DNA from: Streptomyces fildesensis
GTDB taxonomy: Bacteria; Actinomycetota; Actinomycetes; Streptomycetales; Streptomycetaceae
Length of the DNA stretch: 64,000 nucleotides
NCBI RefSeq assembly: GCF_016107395.1
Contig: NZ_JAAIKO010000001.1
Location: 310,001 to 374,000, forward strand
Direction of reading: 5' to 3'
Part shown: in pieces, positions 9,083-18,226 of the stretch
How positions within the stretch are numbered: the first letter of the stretch is position 1
Layout of the letters: the number at the start of each line of letters is the position of its first letter
Program-made: the position numbers and the translations under genes
The notes under the pieces: model-generated
Databases searched by the model: none
What the model was told of the DNA's origin: nothing
The model's input: the letters and a program-made list of their open reading frames with translations, nothing else

Positions 9083-10267
9083 GTGACATCTGCACCGCCC
9101 CCCGAAAGCCACCCGACCGGCCCACCGTCGGGCCCGCTCGCCGCGCCGCGCCCGTCGGACCCGACGCAGGCCATGCCCCGGCAGCAGCCCGCCCCGTCGG
9201 GGCAGGGCGGCTCGCCGGGCGGCCCCGAGGACGGGAGCGGCGGCCGGGGCGGCGGAGGCGGCGGGGACGGGAGCGGGGGCCCGGGAGACCACCGGCCCTG
9301 GTGGCGGTCCGCGCCCCGGGTCGCCCTGATCGCGGTCGTCCTGGTCGCGGCCGTGGCTCTGGTCGTCTTCCTCACCCGTCCGGACAAGAAGTCCGCCGAC
9401 ACGAGCGGTTCCGACAGCACGGGCCCCGAGCTGTTGCTCCAGCCGGCAGCCGCCGCGGGCACCGCCCCCTTCACCCAGTCAACGGCGAAGGACTCCTCGG
9501 AGCCCGCCTCCGCCAGCCCGATGCCCAGCCTGCTGTCCAGCGGGACGGACGGCACCAGCACCGCGGACGGCTCGGCGCCCGGCCTGTACGGCGGCACGCT
9601 CAAGGTGTCGAGCTGTGACGTCGAACGGCAGATCGACTTCCTGACGGGCGACGCGGCGAAAGCCAAGGCCTTCGCCGGCGTCGAAGGCATCGAGCCGTCC
9701 GAAATCCCCGCCTATCTGCGCTCCCTGACGCCCGTACAGCTGCGCATGGACACCAGCGTCACCAATCACGGCTTCAAGGACGGCAAGGCCACCGCCTTCC
9801 AGTCCGTGCTGCAGACCGGCACCGCCGTCCTGGTCGGTGACCGCGGGGAGCCGCGCGTGCGCTGCGCCTGCGGCAACCCGCTCCAGTCGCCGGCACCCGC
9901 GCAGAACGCGAAGACGACCGGGCAGGCATGGCCGTCCTACGACCCGGCCAAGGTGGTGACCGTGGCGGACGCGAAGAAGGACGTGGACGCGTTCGTCCTC
10001 TACGACGCGCAGACGGACCAGTGGTTCAAGCGCCCGAGGGGCGACACGGGCGCCACGGACACCCTGACGAACCGTCCGGGCAGCGTCACCTCCACCCCGC
10101 CGACGACCACGCATTCGGCCACCCCGTCGCCGCACTCCTCGACAACGACCCACTCCCCCTCGCCGACCCCGACCCACTCGCCGTCGACGACGCCCACCCC
10201 CACACCCACCCCGACCACCACCGCACCCACCACCTCAGCCCCGGCACCCGAGCCCCTCACGTCCTGA
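9083..10267 (+). CDS. Single-pass membrane protein with DUF6777-like extracellular domain
   Basis: 394 residues from GTG 9083, with AGAGGGA just upstream. The frame is open further up (to 8972), but that extension is compositionally unlike the protein and lacks a ribosome site. A Pro/Gly-rich cytoplasmic segment of about 70 residues precedes one transmembrane helix (VALIAVVLVAAVALVVFLT). An outer domain follows with a paired-Cys motif (RCACGNP) and the stretch LYGGTLKVSSCD..., which resembles DUF6777. The last 60 residues are a Thr/Pro/Ser/His-rich tail, probably a wall-spanning or glycosylated stalk. It is divergent from the streptophobe gene and may share a promoter region with it. The domain function is unknown. 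Confidence 0.82.
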   Translation: MTSAPPPESHPTGPPSGPLAAPRPSDPTQAMPRQQPAPSGQGGSPGGPEDGSGGRGGGGGGDGSGGPGDHRPWWRSAPRVALIAVVLVAAVALVVFLTRPDKKSADTSGSDSTGPELLLQPAAAAGTAPFTQSTAKDSSEPASASPMPSLLSSGTDGTSTADGSAPGLYGGTLKVSSCDVERQIDFLTGDAAKAKAFAGVEGIEPSEIPAYLRSLTPVQLRMDTSVTNHGFKDGKATAFQSVLQTGTAVLVGDRGEPRVRCACGNPLQSPAPAQNAKTTGQAWPSYDPAKVVTVADAKKDVDAFVLYDAQTDQWFKRPRGDTGATDTLTNRPGSVTSTPPTTTHSATPSPHSSTTTHSPSPTPTHSPSTTPTPTPTPTTTAPTTSAPAPEPLTS

Positions 10268-10288
10268 CGTCGTCCGGACGGCGTGTGG

Positions 10289-10399
10289 TCATCCGGCCTG
10301 TTCGGTGGTCGCGATCGCCCGCCGCAGGGTCTGCCGGGCGTGGCCCAACTCGTCCGCACGCCGGTCGAGTTGGGCGAGCTGGGCACGGAGTCTGTCCGA
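10289..10399 (-). pseudogene. 3' remnant of a MerR-type regulator
   Basis: On the minus strand, the 36 codons ending at TGA 10289 encode LRAQLAQLDRRADELGHARQ plus a short basic helix ending TTEQAG. This is the coiled-coil dimerisation helix seen at the C-terminus of MerR-family regulators. An in-frame TGA lies immediately upstream and no helix-turn-helix remains, so it is a gene fragment. It sits just outside the left ychF-like repeat, which fits a recombination scar. The identification rests on one helix. Confidence 0.55.
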
Positions 10400-10544
10400 T
10401 CACGGCGGACCACCGGTCGTCGTGCACGGCTTCGCCCCCACCACCGCTGGCGACCTGGCAACGCTGGCCACGCTCGCGCGCCGCCATCCGACCGCTGGGC
10501 CCCGAGGGCCTTGTGGAGAAGAGGGCGATGCCAGCACGGGAACC

Positions 10545-10582
10545 GGCAAGGGGTCGACTCCCGAAAGAGTCGACCCCTTGCC
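10545..10582. terminator. Perfect 16-bp stem hairpin
   Basis: GGCAAGGGGTCGACTC (10545-10560) and its exact complement (10567-10582) are separated by CCGAAA. No clear T-run follows on either strand. A related, less perfect hairpin lies at 16885-16917 next to ychF, in the same order relative to the CCAGCACGGG motif. It may be a terminator or part of an attachment region. Confidence 0.7.
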
Positions 10583-10630
10583 ATCTGCGAACCTGACGAA
10601 CAACCCAGCTTGCGGTAACGAACCGATCAG

Positions 10631-10646
10631 ACGTTGAAGCGGAACT
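10631..10646 (+). repeat. 16-bp copy of the ychF 3' end (left boundary repeat)
   Basis: ACGTTGAAGCGGAACT here is identical to 16968-16983, where it encodes the antisense of the last codons of ychF (EFRFNV). A CCAGCACGGG motif and a hairpin precede both copies. The direct orientation and 6.3-kb separation suggest attL/attR-like ends. Confidence 0.65.
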
Positions 10647-11030
10647 ACCCCACAACGCTCTGACCTGCGGGTATGTGGGAGCATTCCAGCACCATCCCAG
10701 CACAGGATGCGCGACAAAATACAAGACCCGGGGTCGCCAACGGTACACAACAGCGTCGGCAAGGGGCTGAGGTCTGCGGGGCGTTTCCGCATCGTCTTCG
10801 ACCTGATCGCGCTCGCCAACTCCCGTGTCTCGCCTGCGATCCGCCCCTCACAGCGGCCAAGCGTTCAGCAAGCCGCCGGGGCCGTAGGCGGCATCGGGCC
10901 TCGGGCCGTCGACTCTGCGGCGGGAGACCGCCACGACTGGGACGGGTTCGTCGGTGAGGGCGCCCCTTTGTCGATGGAGAGCTGCCAGGTCGTGCCGTCC
11001 ATTCGCCGCACCCGTCCATTCGCCCCAAGG
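10647..11030. other. Non-coding debris after the left repeat
   Basis: No convincing gene is seen. TTCCAGCACCATCCCAGCACAGG near 10684-10706 matches the CCCAGCA repeats found at the right boundary. The rest is GC-rich with several open frames but no codon pattern, ribosome site or recognisable domain. It looks like degenerated sequence behind the SWIM gene. Confidence 0.5.
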
Positions 11031-12428
11031 TCACTGTGCGCCGAGGGCTCCGTACAGCGCCTCGTCGGCGTCGGTGGCGGGCGGGCCCGCCGCCCACCAC
11101 TGGCCGCGCTCCTTCTGGTACGGGTACCAGCACCCGTCCGAGCCCCAGCGCAGCTCGACGTCCTCGCCGACCAGCTGCAGGCGGCCACGGGTCCGGCGCG
11201 GCCTGGGCGGTCCTGACCGGCCTGGAATCCGTACCTGCAGCAGCCGCTCGCGTGCCGCGGCCTCAGTCTCGGGCGGCGGTACGAGTGTGCCGTCCAGGGC
11301 GCTCAGCGCCGCCGGGCCGCCGTAGCGCCAGGCGACGCTCGCCCGGGCGAGCTGGGTGCGGGCCCGGCCCGAGCTGTTCAGGAGGCGGGAGACCACCGGC
11401 AGGTCGCCGTCGGCGGCAGCAGCCCGGCGCACGGTGTCGTGCCAGGGGTCGCCGTCCAGCATCAGAAGATCGGCCGCCTGCGTCTGCGCGGCCCCGGCAG
11501 CCGCCGTTGTATCGGTGACATCCCGCTGGTCAACCGCCCACACATAGACCGCCGAAGCACGCCGGGCGGCATCGACAGCCAGCAGGTGCAGCGCTTCCGG
11601 GGCGACGGACTCGCCCACGAGCAGCACCGGCGTCATCGCCGCGGCCCTCTCCTGGCCCACGACAGGAGCCGGGACGGGAACAAGGAGGGGCGCGGGCAGC
11701 ACCGGCAGTACGGCAGGACCGTCCGCCGCGCGGGCCCGGGCCCGCGCGAACGCCTCACCCGCCGGGACCCCACTGGGCCGCGCCGCCCGTACGGCCTCCT
11801 CGTCCGCCGCGGACTGCTCCCGCGCTCTGTGGCGTACCGAGATCTCGGTGGCTGCCTCGACAAGGTCGCGTCCGCGCAGTACGAGCAGCGCCTCGGCGCG
11901 GGTGTCCAGGGCCCGCGCGAACGCGTACGACAGCGCGGCGGCGTGCTTGCACGGGTCGCCCCAGTCGGGACAGGAGCAGTGGTAGACGAACGCGTCCGGC
12001 GGTGGGACCAGATCCGTCTCCGCCCGCACCGCGGCATCGACCGCGTGTACGCCGAGCCGACCCTGGGCGAGTTCGAGCAGCAGCTCCCGCCCGGCGGCGG
12101 TCCACTCCTCGAAGAGCTTGTCCCACTGCGCCTCGGACAGTTCGGGTACGTGGATCTCGCAGCGGTAGGGGGTACGGCGGCTGCCCTTGACGCGGGCGGC
12201 CACCGACCCCGGCCGCACCGTGATCTCGCCGACCGCCCCCTTGCGTGCGTAGGTGCGGGCGCGGGCCAGGCGGCTGTCGTGGCCCGCGGAGAATCCGTAC
12301 CCGAACGACGAGGAAGGCGTCTGAAGGGAGTCGATCCACTCCTCGCCCCACCAGCTGCTCGCCATCTCCCGCTGCCCGCGCGCCAGTTGCGGCGCCGGGA
12401 GGGCGAGGGTACCGGTGCGGCGTCTCAT
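11031..12428 (-). CDS. SWIM zinc-finger protein
   Basis: 465 residues from ATG 12428. The start overlaps the helicase stop as ATGA, so it is translationally coupled. The early region GEEWIDSL followed by a basic stretch is typical of SWIM proteins. The zinc motif CSCPDWGDPCKH, in the form CxCx6CxH, lies near residue 150. The second half is Ala/Arg-rich with a Trp-rich C-terminal patch (CWYPYQKERGQWWAAG). SWIM fingers bind DNA or protein. Pairing with an SNF2 ATPase is common in actinobacteria, and the two probably act as one complex on DNA. The target process is not established here. Confidence 0.88.
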   Translation of the reverse strand: MRRRTGTLALPAPQLARGQREMASSWWGEEWIDSLQTPSSSFGYGFSAGHDSRLARARTYARKGAVGEITVRPGSVAARVKGSRRTPYRCEIHVPELSEAQWDKLFEEWTAAGRELLLELAQGRLGVHAVDAAVRAETDLVPPPDAFVYHCSCPDWGDPCKHAAALSYAFARALDTRAEALLVLRGRDLVEAATEISVRHRAREQSAADEEAVRAARPSGVPAGEAFARARARAADGPAVLPVLPAPLLVPVPAPVVGQERAAAMTPVLLVGESVAPEALHLLAVDAARRASAVYVWAVDQRDVTDTTAAAGAAQTQAADLLMLDGDPWHDTVRRAAAADGDLPVVSRLLNSSGRARTQLARASVAWRYGGPAALSALDGTLVPPPETEAAARERLLQVRIPGRSGPPRPRRTRGRLQLVGEDVELRWGSDGCWYPYQKERGQWWAAGPPATDADEALYGALGAQ

Positions 12429-15400
12429 CGGCGGCTCCTGTCGCCGTGGGCGGAGTGCAGGGAGACCAGATCGGCGAGTTCATCGTCGCTCAGGTCGGTG
12501 AGGGCGGCCTCGCCCTGCCCCCCGAGCACGGAGTCCGCCAAGTCACGCTTACTGCTGAGGAGTTGGGCGATCCGGTCCTCCACCGTACCCTCGGAGATCA
12601 GGCGGTGGACCTGGACGGGCTGGGTCTGGCCGATGCGGTACGCGCGGTCGGTGGCCTGATCTTCCACGGCCGGGTTCCACCACCGGTCGTAGTGGATGAC
12701 GTGCCCGGCGCGGGTGAGATTGAGGCCGGTGCCCGCGGCCTTCAGGGAGAGCAGGAAGACCGGGGCCTCGCCGTGCTGGAAGGCGTCGACCATCTCCTCG
12801 CGCCGCTTCACCGGCGTACCGCCGTGCAGATAAAGGGAGTTGATGCCGCGCGCGGTCAGATGGTGTTCGAGGAGGCGGGCCATCTGCGTGTACTGGGTGA
12901 ACAGCAGCACGGACGCGTCCTCGGCGACGATCACATCGAGGAGTTCGTCGAGGAGTTCCAGTTTGCCACTGCGGCCGGTCAGCCGGGTCGCGTCGGGCTC
13001 CTTCAGATATTGGGCGGGGTGGTTGCAGATCTGCTTGAGCGCGGTGAGGAGTTTGAGTACGAGGCCGTGCCGGGCGATGCCCTTCGCCTCCCGGATCGCG
13101 GCGAGCGACTCGCGTACCTGCGCCTCGTAGAGCACGGTCTGCTCCCTACTCAGCAGCACCCGCTCATCGGTCTCTGTCTTCGGTGGCAGCTCGGGCGCGA
13201 TGCCCGGGTCGGCCTTGCGGCGGCGCAGCACGAAGGGGCGGATGAGCCGGCCGAGGCGCTCGGCCGCCGCACTGTCCTCCTCGCCGGCCGCACCGCCGCG
13301 CGCGGCACGCTCGGCGGCCCGCCCGTACCGCTGCCTGAAGGTCTTCAGGGAGCCGAGCAGCCCGGGGGTGCCCCAGTCCAGGAGCGCCCACAGTTCACTG
13401 AGGTTGTTCTCCACCGGCGTGCCCGACAGGGCTACGCGCGCCGAACTCGGCAGGGTGCGCAGCGCTTTCGCGGTGGCCCCTGCCGGGTTCTTCACGTGCT
13501 GCGCCTCGTCCGCGACGAGGAGCCCCCACGGCCCGGCTTCGGCGAGCGCCTGGGCGTCGCGGCGCATGGTTCCGTATGTGGTGAGGACGATCTCGCCCGG
13601 CTTGAGGCCGCCCAGATCGCGCCCCGGTCCATGGTGGCGGCGCCAGGGGGTGCCGGGCGCGAACCTGTCGATCTCCCGGCCCCAGTTGCCGAGCAGGGAT
13701 GCCGGACAGACCACCAGAGCCGGCCTGCCCGCGGTCGCCGGATCCTCCTGGCGGCGCAGATGCAGGGCGATCGTGGTGATCGTCTTGCCCAGGCCCATGT
13801 CGTCGGCGAGGCAGGCGCCGAGCCCCAGCCTGGTCATCCGGTCCAGCCAGGCAAGTCCGCGCAGCTGATAGCCGCGCAGGGTGGCGTCCAGGGCGGCTGG
13901 CGCGGCCAACTCGGCCGCACTGGCCCGCTCGGGAGCGGCGAGCCTGTCGCGCAGCGCGGCCAGCCACCCTCCTGCCCGTACGGGAACGAGAACACCGTCG
14001 GGGTCCTCCACGCTGCCGGTGAGCGCGGCGGCCAGCGCATCGAGGGCGCCCAGTTCCTTGCGGGCCCTGCGCGCCTTGCGCAGCAGCTCCGCGTCCACCA
14101 CGACCCACTGGTCACGCAGCCGCACCAGGGGGCGGCGGGCCTGCGCGAGCCGGTCCAGCTCGCCTTGCGTCAGCGTACGGTCGCCGACCGCGAACTCCCA
14201 GCGGAAGGAGAGGAGTTGCTCGGGCGAGAAGAACGCGGGGGTCTCGGCATCCTTCTCGCGCTCGGCCTCCTTGTCGGGCTCGATCACCGCGCGGGCCGTC
14301 ATCTCCCGCGCCAGCTCCTTGGGGAGGTGGACGGCCACCCCGGCGGCCGACAGCGAGGCCGCCCCGCCTGCCAGGAGTCCAATGAACTCCTGGTCGTCCA
14401 GGGCGAGTTCATCTGGAACCGGCAGCGAGAGGATCCGGTGCAGCGGCGGCCACGCAGCGGCGGCCCGGCGCAGAACGTCCTCCACCTGGACGCGGGTACG
14501 CGGACCGAAACCGCCGCTCTCGCCACTGAAGACGCCGGCCGCGTCCGCGAGGAGCAGCGGATCGGCGAGCGAGTGCACCTGCACGACGGCCCGCACTGAT
14601 GCACCGGCCACCTCCAGAGCAGCGTCGTACGCGTCCTCGTCGTACGCGTCGCCCTCGTCGTCCGCATATTCACGCATCGCGCCGCCCGGCAGTTCGAGCC
14701 GCAGCGAGACGCGTACACCGGCATCCCGGCCGTCGGCCACCTGCGCGGCCCACGCCCGCAGCCCCGGCAGGTGCTGCGCATCCCGCGAGGCGAACGGCCG
14801 CATCCCCGCGGCCGCCGATGCGGCAGGGGTACGCGGCAGCAGATCCGCCACCGCGTCCATGAACTCCCTCAACCGGGCGTAAGGATCGGGGAGTTGCAGC
14901 GGCGTACGCGCACTCCCCTCCCCCGCGGACTCCAGCGGTACGGCGTACGCGGCGGGCGGCATGACCTCGGCCAGCGCTCGCACCCAGGTCGCGTCCGCCT
15001 CCGCATAAGGGCCAAGCCGCCAGGCATCATGGTCACCGGCGCTGAGCCCCGGCAGCAGCAGCCCACGCCCCGCCAGGTGCAGGGCGTACAGAGCAGCATG
15101 CCGCCAGACTGCCGCCGTCTCACCGCACGGCGCATCCGCCTCCACGTCCACGGACAAGACCCAGGGCAGCACCTCGGCCAACGGCCGCACCACCGCCGAC
15201 ACCGTACGCCGACGCGCACCACGCCCATGCGCGGTAACGATCTCCACGTCCTCGGCCGGCAAACCCACGGGAAGCCGACCGCTCCCCGCGACATGAAACG
15301 CGACGCGCCCACTGCGCGGTGGATCCGCCGGCAGAAACACCGCCACACACCCGGACAACACCGCCCACTGCTCCCCGGCGAACGCCGGGGACGAAACCCT

Positions 15401-15604
15401 TTCCCGACCCCCCGCGGGCTCAACAGCCGCATGAGCTACGGCAACAGGGGGTACGGCAACACGGGATACGGCGCCACGGGCCGACCCGCGCACGACAGAC
15501 AGCCGGGGGGCAGGGATCTCGCCCCCCGCCTCGTCGTAGTACTGCGTCCGAACCTCATGGCCGTCCTCGTCATCCACGGTCACCACCCGAAATACGGTGG
15601 CCAT
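12425..15604 (-). CDS. SNF2-family DEAD/DEAH-box helicase or translocase
   Basis: 1059 residues from ATG 15604 (weak AAGGGA upstream); an open extension to 15661 lacks a better site. The first 550 residues are a divergent acidic/hydrophobic region as in bacterial SNF2-associated proteins. The motor follows: motif I DDMGLGKTITT, motif II VADEAQHVKN (DEAQ), motif III ALSGTPVENNLSELW. The C-terminal RecA lobe has LLFTQYTQMA, LKAAGTGLNLT, DRWWNPAVEDQA and YRIGQTQPVQ. All motor motifs are intact. It should be an ATP-driven DNA translocase rather than a strand-separating helicase. The coupled downstream SWIM protein is the likely partner. Roles in repair, transcription recycling or defence are possible but unproven. 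Confidence 0.93.
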   Translation of the reverse strand: MATVFRVVTVDDEDGHEVRTQYYDEAGGEIPAPRLSVVRGSARGAVSRVAVPPVAVAHAAVEPAGGRERVSSPAFAGEQWAVLSGCVAVFLPADPPRSGRVAFHVAGSGRLPVGLPAEDVEIVTAHGRGARRRTVSAVVRPLAEVLPWVLSVDVEADAPCGETAAVWRHAALYALHLAGRGLLLPGLSAGDHDAWRLGPYAEADATWVRALAEVMPPAAYAVPLESAGEGSARTPLQLPDPYARLREFMDAVADLLPRTPAASAAAGMRPFASRDAQHLPGLRAWAAQVADGRDAGVRVSLRLELPGGAMREYADDEGDAYDEDAYDAALEVAGASVRAVVQVHSLADPLLLADAAGVFSGESGGFGPRTRVQVEDVLRRAAAAWPPLHRILSLPVPDELALDDQEFIGLLAGGAASLSAAGVAVHLPKELAREMTARAVIEPDKEAEREKDAETPAFFSPEQLLSFRWEFAVGDRTLTQGELDRLAQARRPLVRLRDQWVVVDAELLRKARRARKELGALDALAAALTGSVEDPDGVLVPVRAGGWLAALRDRLAAPERASAAELAAPAALDATLRGYQLRGLAWLDRMTRLGLGACLADDMGLGKTITTIALHLRRQEDPATAGRPALVVCPASLLGNWGREIDRFAPGTPWRRHHGPGRDLGGLKPGEIVLTTYGTMRRDAQALAEAGPWGLLVADEAQHVKNPAGATAKALRTLPSSARVALSGTPVENNLSELWALLDWGTPGLLGSLKTFRQRYGRAAERAARGGAAGEEDSAAAERLGRLIRPFVLRRRKADPGIAPELPPKTETDERVLLSREQTVLYEAQVRESLAAIREAKGIARHGLVLKLLTALKQICNHPAQYLKEPDATRLTGRSGKLELLDELLDVIVAEDASVLLFTQYTQMARLLEHHLTARGINSLYLHGGTPVKRREEMVDAFQHGEAPVFLLSLKAAGTGLNLTRAGHVIHYDRWWNPAVEDQATDRAYRIGQTQPVQVHRLISEGTVEDRIAQLLSSKRDLADSVLGGQGEAALTDLSDDELADLVSLHSAHGDRSRR

Positions 15605-15849
15605 GCGCCGATCCCTTCGCCTGTCGGCAGACGGTGGCCCACCCGGATCCACCCCGCCCACCCCGGACAGGCAAGCCTACCGGGCCCGGTCGCGCCCCCT
15701 TGACAATCGCCCAGAGTTGGCCCCGGGACACGCCGATGTCGACCTCGACATCCAGCATCGTCTCCCTGTGCGCCTCAACGAGGCATCTGATCGAACAGGG
15801 TGCCTGGTTGGGTGATCTTGGCTGGGATGAGCAGCCGCTAGGCTCTCTG
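15605..15849. other. Upstream region between helicase and antitoxin genes
   Basis: No gene is supported. An open frame runs through here into the antitoxin (an in-frame ATG lies near 15735), but it lacks a ribosome site and sits upstream of the operator. A TTGACA at 15700-15705 has no matching -10 at normal spacing. The minus-strand helicase promoter should also lie here. Confidence 0.4.
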
Positions 15850-15888
15850 GTACCGAAATCCGTACTGGTGATGTACAGTTTTCAGTAC
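15850..15888 (+). promoter_or_regulatory. YefM-YoeB operator: four GTAC cores on one helix face
   Basis: GTAC occurs at 15850, 15862, 15873 and 15885, spaced 12, 11 and 12 bases apart, about one helical turn. The third lies in TGTACA, the core recorded for the E. coli yefM-yoeB operator. The array ends about 36 bases before the antitoxin start, where a YefM or YefM-YoeB complex would block RNA polymerase. Confidence 0.7.
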
Positions 15889-15924
15889 CATTCGAGGGCG
15901 GCCGGAGCGAAAGGGACAACAGCA

Positions 15925-16185
15925 ATGACGATCACTGGAACCGAGGCGCGGAGGGACTTCTTCCCGCTGCTGAAGAAGGTCAACGACGATCACGCACCGG
16001 TGCGGATCGCCTCCAAACAGGGAAACGCCGTCCTCATGGCAGAGTCCGACTACGAAGCGTGGACGGAGACCATGTACCTGCTCGGCAACGCGCGCACCGC
16101 CGCTGAGCTGATGGAGTCTGTTGCTGAGCTGGACGCCGGACGCGGCACTGTGCGCGACCTGATCGACCCGGAGGCGGCGGAGTGA
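15925..16185 (+). CDS. yefM: Antitoxin, YefM/Phd family
   Basis: 86 residues from ATG 15925, with AAAGGGA eight bases upstream. The N-terminal half (TEARRDFFPLLKKVNDDHAP, then AVLMAESDYEAW) is the Phd/YefM fold that dimerises and binds the operator. The acidic C-terminal half (MESVAELDAGRGTVRDLID) is the flexible part that wraps the toxin. The stop overlaps the toxin start as GTGA, the usual coupling that keeps antitoxin in excess. Autoregulation through the GTAC boxes upstream is expected. The length is normal for the family. Confidence 0.93.
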   Translation: MTITGTEARRDFFPLLKKVNDDHAPVRIASKQGNAVLMAESDYEAWTETMYLLGNARTAAELMESVAELDAGRGTVRDLIDPEAAE

Positions 16186-16451
16186 AGGTCATGTTCTCCA
16201 CCCGCGCATGGGAGCAGTACGCGCAGTGGGCCATGATCGACCGGCGCAGCCTCAAGCGCATCAACGTCCTGATCGCGGACATCCAGCGCAACCCCGATGA
16301 CGGCAACGGCATCGGAAAGCCCGAGATGCTGAAAGGCGCACTCAAGGGCTGGTGCTCGCGGCGTATCACCGAGGAACACCGCCTCGTGTACCGGGTGAGT
16401 GGTGACGTACTGGAGATCGCCCGCGTCTACGGCCACTACACCGACCGCTAG
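16182..16451 (+). CDS. yoeB: Toxin, YoeB family mRNA interferase
   Basis: 89 residues from GTG 16182, overlapping the antitoxin stop. It is a RelE-fold endoribonuclease that cuts mRNA in the ribosomal A-site. The family landmarks are present: FSTRAWEQY near the start, KPEMLKG, RRITEEHRLVYRV and the terminal GHYTD. The residues matching the known catalytic Glu (KPE), Arg (VYRV) and His (GHY) are retained, so the toxin should be active. The position inside a segment bounded by ychF repeats suggests it arrived with, or helped stabilise, an integrated element. Confidence 0.93.
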   Translation: MKVMFSTRAWEQYAQWAMIDRRSLKRINVLIADIQRNPDDGNGIGKPEMLKGALKGWCSRRITEEHRLVYRVSGDVLEIARVYGHYTDR

Positions 16452-16510
16452 CGGGTCAGCCCCGGATCGCGCACCGTGCGGTACCGCCTTCACGATCGAT
16501 AGGAATACGG

Positions 16511-16730
16511 CTTCTCAACACCGAGACGCTGCGCGACTGGATCTGGGCCCGTTTCACCGAAGGTTCCCGTTCCGGTCATCGAGGAGTGGCTCGCGTTCGC
16601 AACCACGCACCTCCAACGCCTCATCGAGACCGCCTCAGCGCCAAAGCTCCCCACGCCGTCCAAACCCGGCGCCGCCGACCTTGAACCCTTCCTCCGCGGC
16701 TGGAGTCCGTACGGGCCCCGCCCGCAATGA
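16511..16730 (+). pseudogene. Decayed gene fragment of unknown family
   Basis: Two frames read like adjacent pieces of one protein: LLNTETLRDWIWARFTE from 16511, then VPVPVIEEWLAFATTHLQRL from 16563, ending in TGA at 16728-16730. The amphipathic helices and proline-rich end look coding, but a frameshift separates the parts and no start is visible. I do not recognise the family. Confidence 0.45.
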
Positions 16731-16748
16731 GCCCCACCCGCACACTCA

Positions 16749-16873
16749 CCCAGCACCGGCCCACAACCCAGCACGGGCGCCGCACGCCATCCCAGCACGA
16801 TCCCAGCACGGTAGGGATGAGCAGGGGTGATGACAGGTGACGAGGGGTCAGCTATCCCAGCATCATCCCAGCA
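16749..16873 (+). repeat. Six CCCAGCA direct repeats
   Basis: Copies begin at 16749, 16767, 16791, 16802, 16856 and 16867. Two pairs are exactly 11 bases apart, one helical turn, within ATCCCAGCAYNATCCCAGCA. Similar copies sit beside the left boundary near 10684-10706. This is how recombinase arm sites or repressor boxes are often arranged; the protein that would bind them is not in the window. Confidence 0.65.
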
Positions 16874-16884
16874 CGGGAAAAAAC

Positions 16885-16917
16885 AAAGGGCCCGACCCCG
16901 GAAGGCCGGACCCCTTC
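16885..16917 (-). terminator. Intrinsic terminator of ychF
   Basis: On the minus strand an imperfect GC-rich hairpin (AGGGGTCCGGCC / GGGTCGGGCCCTTT) is followed by TTTGTTTTTT, just downstream of the ychF stop. This is a good rho-independent terminator for that gene. Confidence 0.7.
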
Positions 16918-16963
16918 TGACCTGCATGTTTGTCAGATCAGTGACGTGGTGGTATGTCACCGG

Positions 16964-18052
<1,089 letters not shown>

Positions 18053-18226
18053 GTGGCGACTTCCCGTAACGAGAGGAGCGAGGAGAGTGGAGTGGTCCAG
18101 GGACCGATCCACCAGTCTACGGGGCGAGCGCGGGCCCGACCCGTCGCCGTCGAACAGAAGGCCAAGGACCGGGCAAAGGCGTGTCCTGCCAGGGTATGAC
18201 CGGGGTCATCCGCCTACTTTGAGTGG

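Noticed and set aside
10647..11030. Possible hydrolase or regulator gene between the left repeat and the SWIM gene
   Set aside because: Short frames with no codon signature; one VVVHGF string near 10420 is too little to call an alpha/beta hydrolase.
15735..15924. N-terminal extension of the antitoxin from an upstream in-frame ATG
   Set aside because: It crosses the GTAC operator and has no ribosome site, and YefM proteins are about 86 residues; ATG 15925 has AAAGGGA.
16040..16960. Minus-strand frames opposite yefM-yoeB as a possible third toxin-antitoxin component
   Set aside because: No fold, start or ribosome site; they lie antisense to intact YefM and YoeB.
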